NCBI GenBank assembly: GCA_965216725.1
Contig: CBDCGI010000001.1
Span: forward strand, 58,545 to 122,544
Reading direction: 5' to 3'
Origin: JACZUI01 sp965216725
GTDB taxonomy: Bacteria > Actinomycetota > Acidimicrobiia > Spongiisociales > ZC4RG35
Length of the DNA stretch: 64,000 nucleotides
This document shows positions 50,994 through 57,502 of the stretch, in pieces. The first letter of the stretch is position 1; each line of letters opens with the position of its first letter. The notes beneath the pieces were generated by a model. The model saw nothing but the letters and a program-made list of their open reading frames with translations. It had not been told where the DNA came from and ran no database searches. A program made the position numbers and the translations under genes.

Positions 50994-51353
50994 GTGCGCT
51001 TCGTCCTTGACCATGACGTTGATGTTGCGGTCTGTGGAGTCTTAGCTTCCGGCTGGCATCAGTGCTGGCGTGCCCCAGCACATCTCGCTTCTCTTGGGAA
51101 GGATGACGAGATCTCGGTGTATGCATTCTCCAAGGAAGCGGTCGTCATTTCACACGATGTCGAGTTTGCTTCGCGTCGCGTGGTCAACCCCTACGGCCAA
51201 CACGTGAGGCTGCGCTGCGAGCAGTACGAGGCGGTTGCGGTTGTCGAGATGCATCTCGAGAGCCTGATTGAATGGCTCGAGATTCACAATCCCGGTGTGT
51301 TCGAAGTGAGGCGCTCTGGAGTAGTCGTCAGATATCCTCGAGAGGAGCCCTAG
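50994..51353 (+). CDS. DUF5615 PIN-like toxin
   Basis: 119 residues from GTG 50994. 'MRFVLDHDVDVAVCGVLASGWHQCWRAPAHLASLGKDDEISVYAFSKEAVVISHDVEFASRR' follows the DUF5615 layout: a first acidic 'LDHDVD', 'KDDEI..YA' and 'VVISHDVEF', giving the acidic cluster of a PIN-like nuclease. It is the toxin of the upstream DUF433 antitoxin; ribonuclease activity is inferred from fold. The 3' end overlaps by 26 bp the convergent SEC-C gene, an unusual tail-to-tail overlap. Confidence 0.85.
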   Translation: MRFVLDHDVDVAVCGVLASGWHQCWRAPAHLASLGKDDEISVYAFSKEAVVISHDVEFASRRVVNPYGQHVRLRCEQYEAVAVVEMHLESLIEWLEIHNPGVFEVRRSGVVVRYPREEP

Positions 51354-51822
51354 CTTCGGCCGTTCGGTAATCGCTCGCGACTGGTGAGCCGTGGCATCGC
51401 TTGTACTTCAAGCCAGAGCCGCAAGGGCACCGCTCGTTCCTTCCGACATTCCAAATGTTCGCTGGCACTTGAGAGTGGCCGGCGAGAGAGAGGAATCTCA
51501 CGCGCTTCATGAGCCAATGCTCGCGTTCTTCCAGTTGCCTTTCTCGGCCATCGACCGCTCGTTCTCGACTGCGGAGTTCCGCATTGGTCTCGGACAGAAG
51601 ATCACCGTCTACTTCTCCGCCGATAACCGCTTCAAGTTCGCGTTGGATGAGGGCGGCGAGCCCTCGACCCATCGAGATCCCGATTGCCGAGCAGTATCGC
51701 TTCCAGGCCGACCAGAGAGCTTCTGATACGGGCAAACGGGCCACGCGCCACTCCTCATCGGTCTGGAGCCCGGCGAGAAGCTTTCGGTCGATCCTCGAAA
51801 GGGACCCGCGGTCAATGCCCAT
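51328..51822 (-). CDS. SEC-C motif protein
   Basis: 164 residues. A basic N-terminal half ('LPVSEALWSAWKRYCSAIGISMGRGLAALIQREL') suggests a short helical DNA- or protein-binding segment, then a coiled coil ('ETNAELRSRERAVDGRERQLEEREHWL') and a C-terminal SEC-C zinc motif 'VGRNERCPCGSGLKYKRCHG' (C132, C134, C143, H144). SEC-C modules occur in SecA and in many accessory proteins. A perfect 16-bp palindrome lies 13 bp before its ATG, hinting at tight repression. Part of the integrative element's cargo. Confidence 0.8.
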   Translation of the reverse strand: MGIDRGSLSRIDRKLLAGLQTDEEWRVARLPVSEALWSAWKRYCSAIGISMGRGLAALIQRELEAVIGGEVDGDLLSETNAELRSRERAVDGRERQLEEREHWLMKRVRFLSLAGHSQVPANIWNVGRNERCPCGSGLKYKRCHGSPVASDYRTAEARAPLEDI

Positions 51823-51834
51823 CAGGCGCCCGAC

Positions 51835-51850
51835 TGTCTACATGTAGACA
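51835..51850. promoter_or_regulatory. Perfect 16-bp palindrome TGTCTACATGTAGACA (operator candidate)
   Basis: The two 8-bp half-sites TGTCTACA/TGTAGACA abut without a spacer, 13 bp upstream of the SEC-C gene start and where its transcript should begin. A dimeric repressor, possibly an element-encoded one, would fit. Confidence 0.55.
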
Positions 51851-52248
51851 TGGGCAACTGTGTTGCAGGTGCGTGTGTGTTTTGACAGGGTCTGCGCGCG
51901 ACGAGCGCTTTGGGTGGGCGACGTCCTGGCTGTCTCGCTTGAGAACTCGATCTCCTCACTTGGGGTCCTCCTTTCTCTGTCAGGTCGGAATGTGCCTTGT
52001 TGCCCTGTCGTGCGGATGTCAGCAGGACGTTGGGCGCAGATGAGTGCTCGAAGCTGTTCTCGTAGACGTCACGTGCCGGCTGCCATGGCTGTCAGACCAC
52101 GCCAGATGAGAGATGACGCTGGGGATGCGTCCATCGGGGCGCTGGCGGCCAATCTCAGCGTGAAAACGGACCCAGCGCCCTGAATTGCCGGGGATCCGCC
52201 TCGGTGTCAGGGAGATCAAGCACTGAGGCCCGGTGCACGGTGCCCACC

Positions 52249-52393
52249 GACCCTGTCACCTGAGTGTCATAGACCCTGTCAGCTGAATGCCACTCGCGCT
52301 GGCAGCCCGCCTAGTCGGCGGCTCCCCGACTGGGCGATGTTCTCATCCAGTGGCATTGGGTCGACAGGGTTGTCGGCATTCCGTCGACAGGGT
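52249..52393. repeat. 145-bp nested palindrome upstream of xis-int
   Basis: ACCCTGTC occurs at 52249 and 52272; its complement GACAGGGT ends at 52370 and 52393. Both pairs have a 23-bp period and are symmetrical about 52321. AATGCCACT (52285-52293) pairs with AGTGGCATT (52349-52357) about the same centre, and a central stem AGTCGG (52312-52317)/CCGACT (52326-52331) sits in the middle. Candidate for regulator, excisionase or replication-protein binding. Confidence 0.8.
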
Positions 52394-52412
52394 CCTAACT
52401 CATTCTCTGGGC

Positions 52413-52640
52413 ATGAGCGTGTTGGACCCGCTGCTCTCGGTTCAGGATCTGGCTGCCTACTTGGACCTGCCGGTGGCCACCTTGTACGCCTGGCGATATC
52501 GGGGCCATGGGCCCTCCGGATTCAGGGTGGGTCGTCACATTCGATATCGGCAGAGCGACGTCGACCAATGGATCAATGGCCAGCTCGCCACGTCAAGTCC
52601 TTCCGTCGAATCGTCGAGCCAAAGCGGGCGGGAGTCGTGA
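52413..52640 (+). CDS. xis: Excisionase / helix-turn-helix protein
   Basis: 75 residues from ATG 52413: 'MSVLDPLLSVQDLAAYLDLPVATLYAWRYRGHGPSGFRVGRHIRYRQSDVDQWI'. This is the short MerR/excisionase-type winged helix (DNA-binding domain, excisionase family), commonly encoded just before phage or element integrases. It overlaps the integrase gene by four bases (GTGA). It probably acts as recombination directionality factor and possibly as regulator of the repeats directly upstream. Confidence 0.88.
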   Translation: MSVLDPLLSVQDLAAYLDLPVATLYAWRYRGHGPSGFRVGRHIRYRQSDVDQWINGQLATSSPSVESSSQSGRES

Positions 52641-53743
52641 GGGGCTCGATCCAGTATCGGATTGATCGGCCGAGCCCGTGGCGGGCCCGCTACTTGGGTG
52701 CTGATGGCCGACAACGTTCGAGGTCTTTCGAGCGCAAGGTCGACGCGGAGCGATGGCTCCGGGACGAGCTCGCCAAGATCGACCGTGGCTTGTGGGTGGA
52801 CCCGTCCGCCGGCGACGTCACCTTCGCCGAGTGGTCCGCGGGCTGGCTGGAAGGGCTCGACCTCAAACCGTCCACCCGAGCCAACTACGAGTCGAACCTC
52901 CGCTGTCGGATACTGCCGCGCTTCGGAGCGATTCCGATCTCGCGGATCACACCGGCCGTCGTGCGCGCCTGGGTCACTGAACTCCGTGGATCAGGATTGA
53001 GCGCGGCGTCCGTGCGCCAAGCGAGACAGATACTCCATGCTGCCCTCGAAGTAGCCGTCACCGACGGAATCCTGCCTCGCAACGCCGTTGACCCGGTGAG
53101 TCCGCCTTCTGTGCGGCCACGACGACAGCTGTTCCTCACCGAGGCAGATGTTGGACGCCTGGCCGAGGCCGCGGAGCAACGACAGGAGACAATGGGGTCA
53201 CTGGTCTTGCTGCTTGGCTGGTCTGGTTTGCGCTGGGGCGAAGCTGCCGCACTGCGGGGCCGACGGGTGGATGTCAACAGACGTCGGATCCATGTCGTCG
53301 AGGCGGTCACGGAGGTGGGTGGCCGGCTGGAGTGGGGGACACCCAAGACGCACGAAGGGAGAACGGTGGTCGTGCCACGATTCGTCGCGGAGGGCATCCC
53401 TCAGCGCGCACCCGACAGCCTCGTGTTCGCAGCACCGAAGGGTGGGCCGCTTCGAACTTCCAACTTCAGGCGAGATGTATGGCATCCGGCGTGCAGATCC
53501 GCTGGAATGCCTGAGGGTCTCCTAGTCCATGACCTGAGGGACACCGCGGCCTCTCTGATGATCGCCTCGGGAGCATCCATCAAAGCCGTACAGCGGGCGC
53601 TGGGGCATTCTTCGGCGAAGATGACACTTGACACCTACGGTGGGCTCTTTGAAGACGACCTAGAGGATCTCGCCGATCGTCTGGAAAGGCGGGCCCTCGA
53701 CCGAGGTGCGCTGCGGAGCGGTGGTCGAGGGCGCTCGATCTGA
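52637..53743 (+). CDS. int: Tyrosine recombinase (element integrase)
   Basis: 368 residues from GTG 52637 overlapping xis. An N-terminal arm-binding-like domain ('QYRIDRPSPWRARYLGADGRQRSRSFERKVDAERWLRDELAKIDRG'), a SAM-like core-binding domain ('TFAEWSAGWLEGLDLKPSTRANYESNLRCRILPRFG'), and the catalytic domain with R199 (GLRWGEAAAL), H298-x-x-R301 (HDLRDTAASL), H324 (LGHSS) and Y334 (DTYGG). All catalytic residues are present, so it should be active at the tRNA-Asn att sites. The arm-binding N-terminus matches the presence of phased arm repeats near both ends. Confidence 0.95.
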   Translation: MRGSIQYRIDRPSPWRARYLGADGRQRSRSFERKVDAERWLRDELAKIDRGLWVDPSAGDVTFAEWSAGWLEGLDLKPSTRANYESNLRCRILPRFGAIPISRITPAVVRAWVTELRGSGLSAASVRQARQILHAALEVAVTDGILPRNAVDPVSPPSVRPRRQLFLTEADVGRLAEAAEQRQETMGSLVLLLGWSGLRWGEAAALRGRRVDVNRRRIHVVEAVTEVGGRLEWGTPKTHEGRTVVVPRFVAEGIPQRAPDSLVFAAPKGGPLRTSNFRRDVWHPACRSAGMPEGLLVHDLRDTAASLMIASGASIKAVQRALGHSSAKMTLDTYGGLFEDDLEDLADRLERRALDRGALRSGGRGRSI

Positions 53744-53802
53744 CGTTCCCGGCTGGCCTGGGCCACGAAACGAGACACCACCGCAACTACCGTGACCGTT
53801 CG

Positions 53803-55005
53803 ATGTTCCTCAACGAGCTGCTGGCCTCGAGAGAACCGGCTCTGCAACGAATCCGTGAGTCCGGCAACGACCAGGCGAGCTTCGTTGAGACTCGACTCCA
53901 TATTGCTGCCCGCCACGTGGGCGCGGCGAGGCTCGGAGCCTCCCTTTTTGACACGCCCGAAGTGCTCGCCACGATCGCAGGTGGAGCAACAGTGCAGACA
54001 GCTGGCCTGTTGTCGGTCTTTGGTAGCGGGCAAACGAGCATTGACCTGAGTGCGACGGCCCTACTGCGCTGGCACGGCTTCTTACCCGACGGCGCGCGTG
54101 AGCACGACTTCGGCAATCTCAAGAACAGGGTGGCAAATGGCACCGTGAGACTCACGGAGGCCGAGAAGGAGTGGTTCGACGAGATTGCCGAGTCCGACAT
54201 CGGCAAGGAACTGGTTGCGTTCAGGGACACGATCATCCACAAGGTGTTGAGTCAAAGTGCGACAGTGCGACCTGGTGCCGGCCGGCCGTCGTACACCTTG
54301 TCGACGTCCACTGCCATCCCTGGCACTGAGGAGGCGATCGACACTCTTCAACGGCACACGGCCTTTGCCGAAGACCGCTGGCGACAGATCGTCGATGCCA
54401 TTGCGGGTTCGCTGGATGAGCCTGCTGATCTGGACGACTCCGAGGAGGAACGCCTGGAGCGTCTCAATCACGTGTTAGGGGCCATTGACTACGAGTTCAA
54501 GATGTTGGTCGTCTCAGCGCAGCTCCTGGGCCTGACGCAGCCAATACCGACTCGAAACCCTGGCTCCGATCCGCTGCCGTGGATGTCGTGGGCTCACAAC
54601 GCGCATATCGAAGCGCATCTCGTCCACGCGAGGAACTTGCTGGAGTTCTTCTACTTGCGGAAGCAGCCGATTCGAGCTCGTGACTTCGTTGAAGGCGAGT
54701 GGCATACGCTAAGACCGGAGTTTGCTCACACGTTTCAGCTACAACATGCAAGGCCAGATGGAGAACCCGCTGCTCCCAAGGATCTTTGGTCGGTCATCAG
54801 TACGAAGTTGAGTCACGTTGTCCCTGAGAGATCCGTAGACGTCAAGTGGGAGATCAGTCGACTCACTAGTGGCTTTCTTCACGTGGCTGCAGTCTTTGTT
54901 GACAATCTCCGCCCAGAGTTCGCGAGCTTGGTGGACGCATCATGGTTCGAAGGGGGTCCCACTGTTTCCAGTTCAGAGACAGGGTCGACGAGCAGTAACG
55001 TCTGA
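53803..55005 (+). CDS. Unknown 400-aa cargo protein with HEPN-like Arg-x4-His motif
   Basis: 400 residues, mostly alpha-helical. No signal peptide. The first half (about 20-160) has 'VETRLHIAARHVGAARLGASLF', 'LLRWHGFLPDGAREHDFGNLKNRV' and 'LVAFRDTIIHKVLS', where R141-x4-H146 fits the HEPN nuclease signature. The second half (from about 185) has 'EDRWRQIVDAIAGSLDE', 'DYEFKMLVVSAQLLG', 'AHLVHARNLLEFFYLRKQPIRARDFVEGEW' and 'LSHVVPERS'. I do not recognise a named family. It occupies the cargo slot between int and attR of a small element, a frequent place for defence genes; that role is only a guess. Confidence 0.65.
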   Translation: MFLNELLASREPALQRIRESGNDQASFVETRLHIAARHVGAARLGASLFDTPEVLATIAGGATVQTAGLLSVFGSGQTSIDLSATALLRWHGFLPDGAREHDFGNLKNRVANGTVRLTEAEKEWFDEIAESDIGKELVAFRDTIIHKVLSQSATVRPGAGRPSYTLSTSTAIPGTEEAIDTLQRHTAFAEDRWRQIVDAIAGSLDEPADLDDSEEERLERLNHVLGAIDYEFKMLVVSAQLLGLTQPIPTRNPGSDPLPWMSWAHNAHIEAHLVHARNLLEFFYLRKQPIRARDFVEGEWHTLRPEFAHTFQLQHARPDGEPAAPKDLWSVISTKLSHVVPERSVDVKWEISRLTSGFLHVAAVFVDNLRPEFASLVDASWFEGGPTVSSSETGSTSSNV

Positions 55006-55054
55006 GGCCCCGTTGGATGGACGGCTATTGCTGTCTCTTCGCCACTGCTGACCG

Positions 55055-55083
55055 TGGCCCACTCATGGCCCATTCGTGGCCCA
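55055..55083 (+). repeat. Right arm repeats TGGCCCA x3
   Basis: TGGCCCA at 55055-55061, 55066-55072 and 55077-55083, strictly 11 bp apart and 52 bp before attR. Together with the pair at 49328 they frame the joined attP as P and P' arms. Confidence 0.65.
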
Positions 55084-55134
55084 ACACCGCAAAACGAAGA
55101 CGTCTCCCCAGGTGGAGAGCCTCCGACTGGAAGC

Positions 55135-55177
55135 CTGTTAATCCATTGGTTGCAGGTTCGAGTCCTGCCCGCGGAGC
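55135..55177 (+). repeat. attR core (displaced tRNA-Asn 3' end)
   Basis: Second copy of the tRNA-Asn 3' part with a C-G pair instead of T-A in the T stem. The 5' half of a tRNA is absent here, so this is the original host 3' end pushed to the far side of the insertion. Confidence 0.9.
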
Positions 55178-55260
55178 CCCAAGACCGACCGCCGCCCAAA
55201 TCTGCGGGCGGAGTCCCGCAAGGTCATTGTCTCGGACGGCGCGCCGCTAGCTTGCTTCTC

Positions 55261-55632
55261 GTGTTCGGCTTCCACCCGGCCAACTTGGCCTTCCGATTCT
55301 TTCTCGAGATGGCGGCGTTGTTGGCAATCGGCGTGGGTGCCCACAATCTCTCTGACGGCTGGCCCTCGTGGCTGTTGGCAATCGGGCTACCCCTACTGGC
55401 GGCGGTCGCTTGGGGCACGTTCAACGTCCCTGGTGACAGAAGCAGGTCCGGCGAGGCCCCGGTCGAGGTCCGTGGCCCTGTGCGGTTGCTGATCGAGTTC
55501 ATGGTGTTTGGGGCGGCTGTGGGGCTCTTGTGGCCGGTTTCCTCAGCGACGGCGTTGGTACTCGGAGCGCTGGTAATGATCCACTACCTGCTCTCCCTCG
55601 ACCGGATCCAGTGGCTGGTTTCGAACCGGTGA
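55261..55632 (+). CDS. DUF2568/YrdB-like membrane protein
   Basis: 123 residues from GTG 55261. Four hydrophobic helices: 'NLAFRFFLEMAALLAIGVGA', 'LLAIGLPLLAAVAWGTFNVPGD', 'LLIEFMVFGAAVGLLWP' and 'ALVLGALVMIHYLLSL'. The text 'FxLElxxL...G...........lLaiglPll.a..WG.f..P' matches DUF2568 (YrdB). It is the first chromosomal gene beyond attR. The frame is open upstream into the att region but that extension is Arg/Pro-rich and non-homologous, so the GTG at 55261 (or TTG at 55252) is preferred. Confidence 0.8.
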   Translation: MFGFHPANLAFRFFLEMAALLAIGVGAHNLSDGWPSWLLAIGLPLLAAVAWGTFNVPGDRSRSGEAPVEVRGPVRLLIEFMVFGAAVGLLWPVSSATALVLGALVMIHYLLSLDRIQWLVSNR

Positions 55633-55636
55633 CCAC

Positions 55637-55990
55637 ATGACTTTCCAGGAGCTGCTCGACTACTGCCTGGCCAAGCAGGGAGCGTGGCGCGACGAGCCGT
55701 GGGAGGAATCGACAGTCGTCAAGGTGGACAAGAAGATCTTTGCCTTCTTCGGCGAAAACTCGGTCGGAGTCAAAGCGGGAGATAATCGGGAGGAAGCAGA
55801 CGAGTGGATTCACCGTTTCCCTAGCGATGCTTCGGTGATGGCCTACATCGGGCGGTCGGGCTGGAACTCGTTGCGGTTCAACGGGGAGATCCCGGAATCC
55901 GAGATCCTCGAGGCCGTGGACGAGTCTTACCTTCGCGTCGTCGAGAAGCTGCCCAAGAGTCGTCGTCCCGAAGGGTGGGATAAGGCGTGA
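55637..55990 (+). CDS. MmcQ/YjbR family DNA-binding protein
   Basis: 117 residues: 'LLDYCLAKQGAWRDEPWEESTVVKVDKKIFAFFGENSVGVKAG..REEADEWIHRFPSDASVMAYIGRSGWNSLRFNGEIPESEILEAVDESYLRVVEKLPKSRRP'. The C-L-x-x-x-G-A-x-x-x-x-P start, 'K-V-x-x-K-I-F-A' and the C-terminal 'DxSY..V...LPK' are the MmcQ/YjbR (CyaY-like fold) signature. The role is not well established. It follows the YrdB-like gene by 4 bp and is probably co-transcribed. Confidence 0.9.
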   Translation: MTFQELLDYCLAKQGAWRDEPWEESTVVKVDKKIFAFFGENSVGVKAGDNREEADEWIHRFPSDASVMAYIGRSGWNSLRFNGEIPESEILEAVDESYLRVVEKLPKSRRPEGWDKA

Positions 55991-56007
55991 AGGCCGTGGC
56001 CTTTCGC

Positions 56008-56490
56008 TCACTCGGTGGACCGATCCACGGCATGCGCCAGGTCATTCACGAACTGGCGAACGTCGGCCCTGGCCCACGGAGCCACTCGAATCTCGACCGG
56101 TTGAGCATCCTCCAGCTTGACTGTCAGCTCGGCCCACCAGGATGCACCGGCCAATTCGAACACGCCCAGTGCCAGGAGGGCGGTGATCACCAACCAGAAC
56201 AGGCGATCCGAGGCGAACTCCGCACTGAAGACGATCATCCAGATGAAGAACACCAGGACACCGGTCAGGAGGACGAGGAAGAACGCCGCACCAGGATTGA
56301 ACTCCTGTCTCATCGAGACAGATTTGATTTGATGGGCGAGTACGTGAATTCGGCGTCGCCCGAGACCAAGAAACTGGTATGGCCTGAGAATGCGGCCCTC
56401 CAGACCGCGGTCAATCGAGAATGTGAGCTCCTGGCGTACCGTGAGACCCGGACCCCGAAACGCAATCGCTGACGGATTCCTTTGGGCCAC
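56008..56490 (-). CDS. Two-TM membrane protein of unknown function (DUF6232-like)
   Basis: 160 residues from GTG 56490 (an ATG further in gives 101 residues). An N-terminal soluble part ('LTVRQELTFSIDRGLEGRILRPYQFLGLGRRRIHVLAHQIKSVSM') is followed by two adjacent TM helices ('AAFFLVLLTGVLVFFIWMIVF', 'LFWLVITALLALGVFELAGASWW') and a short C-terminal region 'AELTVKLEDAQPVEIRVAPWARADVRQFVNDLAHAV'. This order matches DUF6232-type small membrane proteins, but I am not certain. It is convergent with the MmcQ gene. The opposite strand also has an open frame here, but it is polar and non-homologous. Confidence 0.65.
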   Translation of the reverse strand: MAQRNPSAIAFRGPGLTVRQELTFSIDRGLEGRILRPYQFLGLGRRRIHVLAHQIKSVSMRQEFNPGAAFFLVLLTGVLVFFIWMIVFSAEFASDRLFWLVITALLALGVFELAGASWWAELTVKLEDAQPVEIRVAPWARADVRQFVNDLAHAVDRSTE

Positions 56491-56513
56491 GTGTCGAAGC
56501 TAGCGCTCCAACG

Positions 56514-56717
56514 TTACGCGGTCAGGGGTCGATCCTGCTTTGCGGGTGGCCTGATACGAATCGGCAGCCATTCGTCGGAACCGGCGTCGTAGATTGCCGT
56601 TTCCAAGGCGTGGTCGGGGCACTTCAGGCCATGAGGAGTGAGGAAACGCGCCTGACGATCACAGGCGTTGCACGGCAATGCCGCCACGTTGCTCCCAGCT
56701 CCCTTGTTCACATTCAA
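56514..56717 (-). CDS. Small Cys-containing hypothetical protein
   Basis: 67 residues: 'MNVNKGAGSNVAALPCNACDRQARFLTPHGLKCPDHALETAIYDAGSDEWLPIRIRPP'. 'CNAC' and 'CPDH' form a possible zinc-ribbon-like site (C-x2-C ... C-x2-H). Nothing else is recognisable. It runs in the same direction as the membrane protein at 56008 and lies 23 bp upstream of its start, so the two may be co-transcribed. Confidence 0.5.
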   Translation of the reverse strand: MNVNKGAGSNVAALPCNACDRQARFLTPHGLKCPDHALETAIYDAGSDEWLPIRIRPPAKQDRPLTA

Positions 56718-56821
56718 GATTCTGGCCGAGATTCAGATCGCGGTAAGACCCAGACTCAGAATGCGGGATGTGACTAGCCCATGCCTAGGGGCGAGCGCTG
56801 TCCAGGCTCTAACCTGGCGTT

Positions 56822-57490
56822 ATGAGATCACTTCGGTCACTCGCTGCTCTAACCGCAACCGTTCTTGCTGTCACCGCGTGCAGTCCAGGTGATAGCCAAG
56901 GCGACACGACCACCACTCTCGGCGATGTCGACACCACTCCACAAGGTGCCGCTACCACCGCACCACCATTATCAGAGACCACCACCACGCTTGGCCACGC
57001 TACGACCACATCGGTCGAAGCAACCGGCGACGAGAGCTGCATCGTGGGCAGTTGGGAGATGGACTCTGAGGCATTTGTCGGTCAATTGAACGAGATGTTC
57101 GCAGCCCAACTCCAGGGGTCCACCGCAGAGTTTGCCGGCGGCTCATATGTGGTGACATTCGGTGCGGATGGAAGCTTTCTCGGAGAGCGAGACAACTGGA
57201 TGTGGAGAGTGGCCACTCCGGAGGGAACCCTGGTGCAAACGATCAACTCCGAGGAGACCGGCACCTACACGTTTGAGGACGGGGAACTGGCTGCGAGCGT
57301 CGACCCAGTCACCTTTGATGTCAGATCACAGGTCGAGGTCGACGGCGAGTTGATAGATCTCCCAGGGGCCCCTGGCGGAATCTCTTTCGATAGGGGTGAC
57401 TTCGACCCCCGCGGCTCGGTGGCGTGTGACGAACAAAGAATGATGGTCACGGCCGACGAAGGACTCGAGCTGGTCTTCGACAAGGTGTAA
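56822..57490 (+). CDS. Putative lipoprotein
   Basis: 222 residues. Signal 'MRSLRSLAALTATVLAVTACS' with lipobox V-T-A-C, followed by a Thr-rich tether (TTTT, TTP, TTTTT) as in other lipoproteins of this organism, then a compact domain 'CIVGSWEMDSEAFVGQLNEMFAAQL...GSYVVTFGADGSFLGERDNW...GTYTFEDGELAASVD...DEQRMMVTADEGLELVFDKV'. The 'GxWxxxx..l' start and internal repeats of beta-strands suggest a lipocalin-like or META-type barrel; not assigned. Convergent with the hotdog thioesterase gene. Confidence 0.7.
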   Translation: MRSLRSLAALTATVLAVTACSPGDSQGDTTTTLGDVDTTPQGAATTAPPLSETTTTLGHATTTSVEATGDESCIVGSWEMDSEAFVGQLNEMFAAQLQGSTAEFAGGSYVVTFGADGSFLGERDNWMWRVATPEGTLVQTINSEETGTYTFEDGELAASVDPVTFDVRSQVEVDGELIDLPGAPGGISFDRGDFDPRGSVACDEQRMMVTADEGLELVFDKV

Positions 57491-57502
57491 GCGGCTGGGT
57501 GA

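Larger units (their letters stand above)
51823..52412. promoter_or_regulatory. Regulatory region between SEC-C gene and xis-int
   Basis: 590 bp without a convincing gene. It holds a perfect palindrome at 51835-51850, an isolated GACAGGGT at 51884-51891 and the large nested palindrome at 52249-52393. I see no tRNA or conserved small gene; the longest open frame here (51860-52183) has the composition of non-coding sequence. Confidence 0.6.
49165..55177. mobile_element. Integrative element inserted in tRNA-Asn
   Basis: About 6.0 kb between two copies of the tRNA-Asn 3' end. It carries an excisionase-integrase pair at 52413-53743, cargo genes and 11-bp-phased TGGCCCA repeats near both ends. No replication, conjugation or capsid genes are recognisable, so it is a small integrative element that can probably excise but depends on other means for transfer. 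Element genes are similar in GC to the chromosome. Confidence 0.9.

Noticed and set aside
51860..52183. Open frame of 107 codons in the element's regulatory region
   Set aside because: Cys/Arg/Ser-rich composition, no recognisable motif and no ribosome binding site; overlaps a region better explained by regulatory DNA.
55987..56472. 161-codon rightward frame overlapping the two-TM membrane protein
   Set aside because: Polar, Gln/Glu-rich and without homology; the reverse frame encodes two clear TM helices.
56482..56488. Additional TGGCCCA (reverse orientation) as an arm site
   Set aside because: Single copy, outside the element and not phased; expected by chance in GC-rich DNA.
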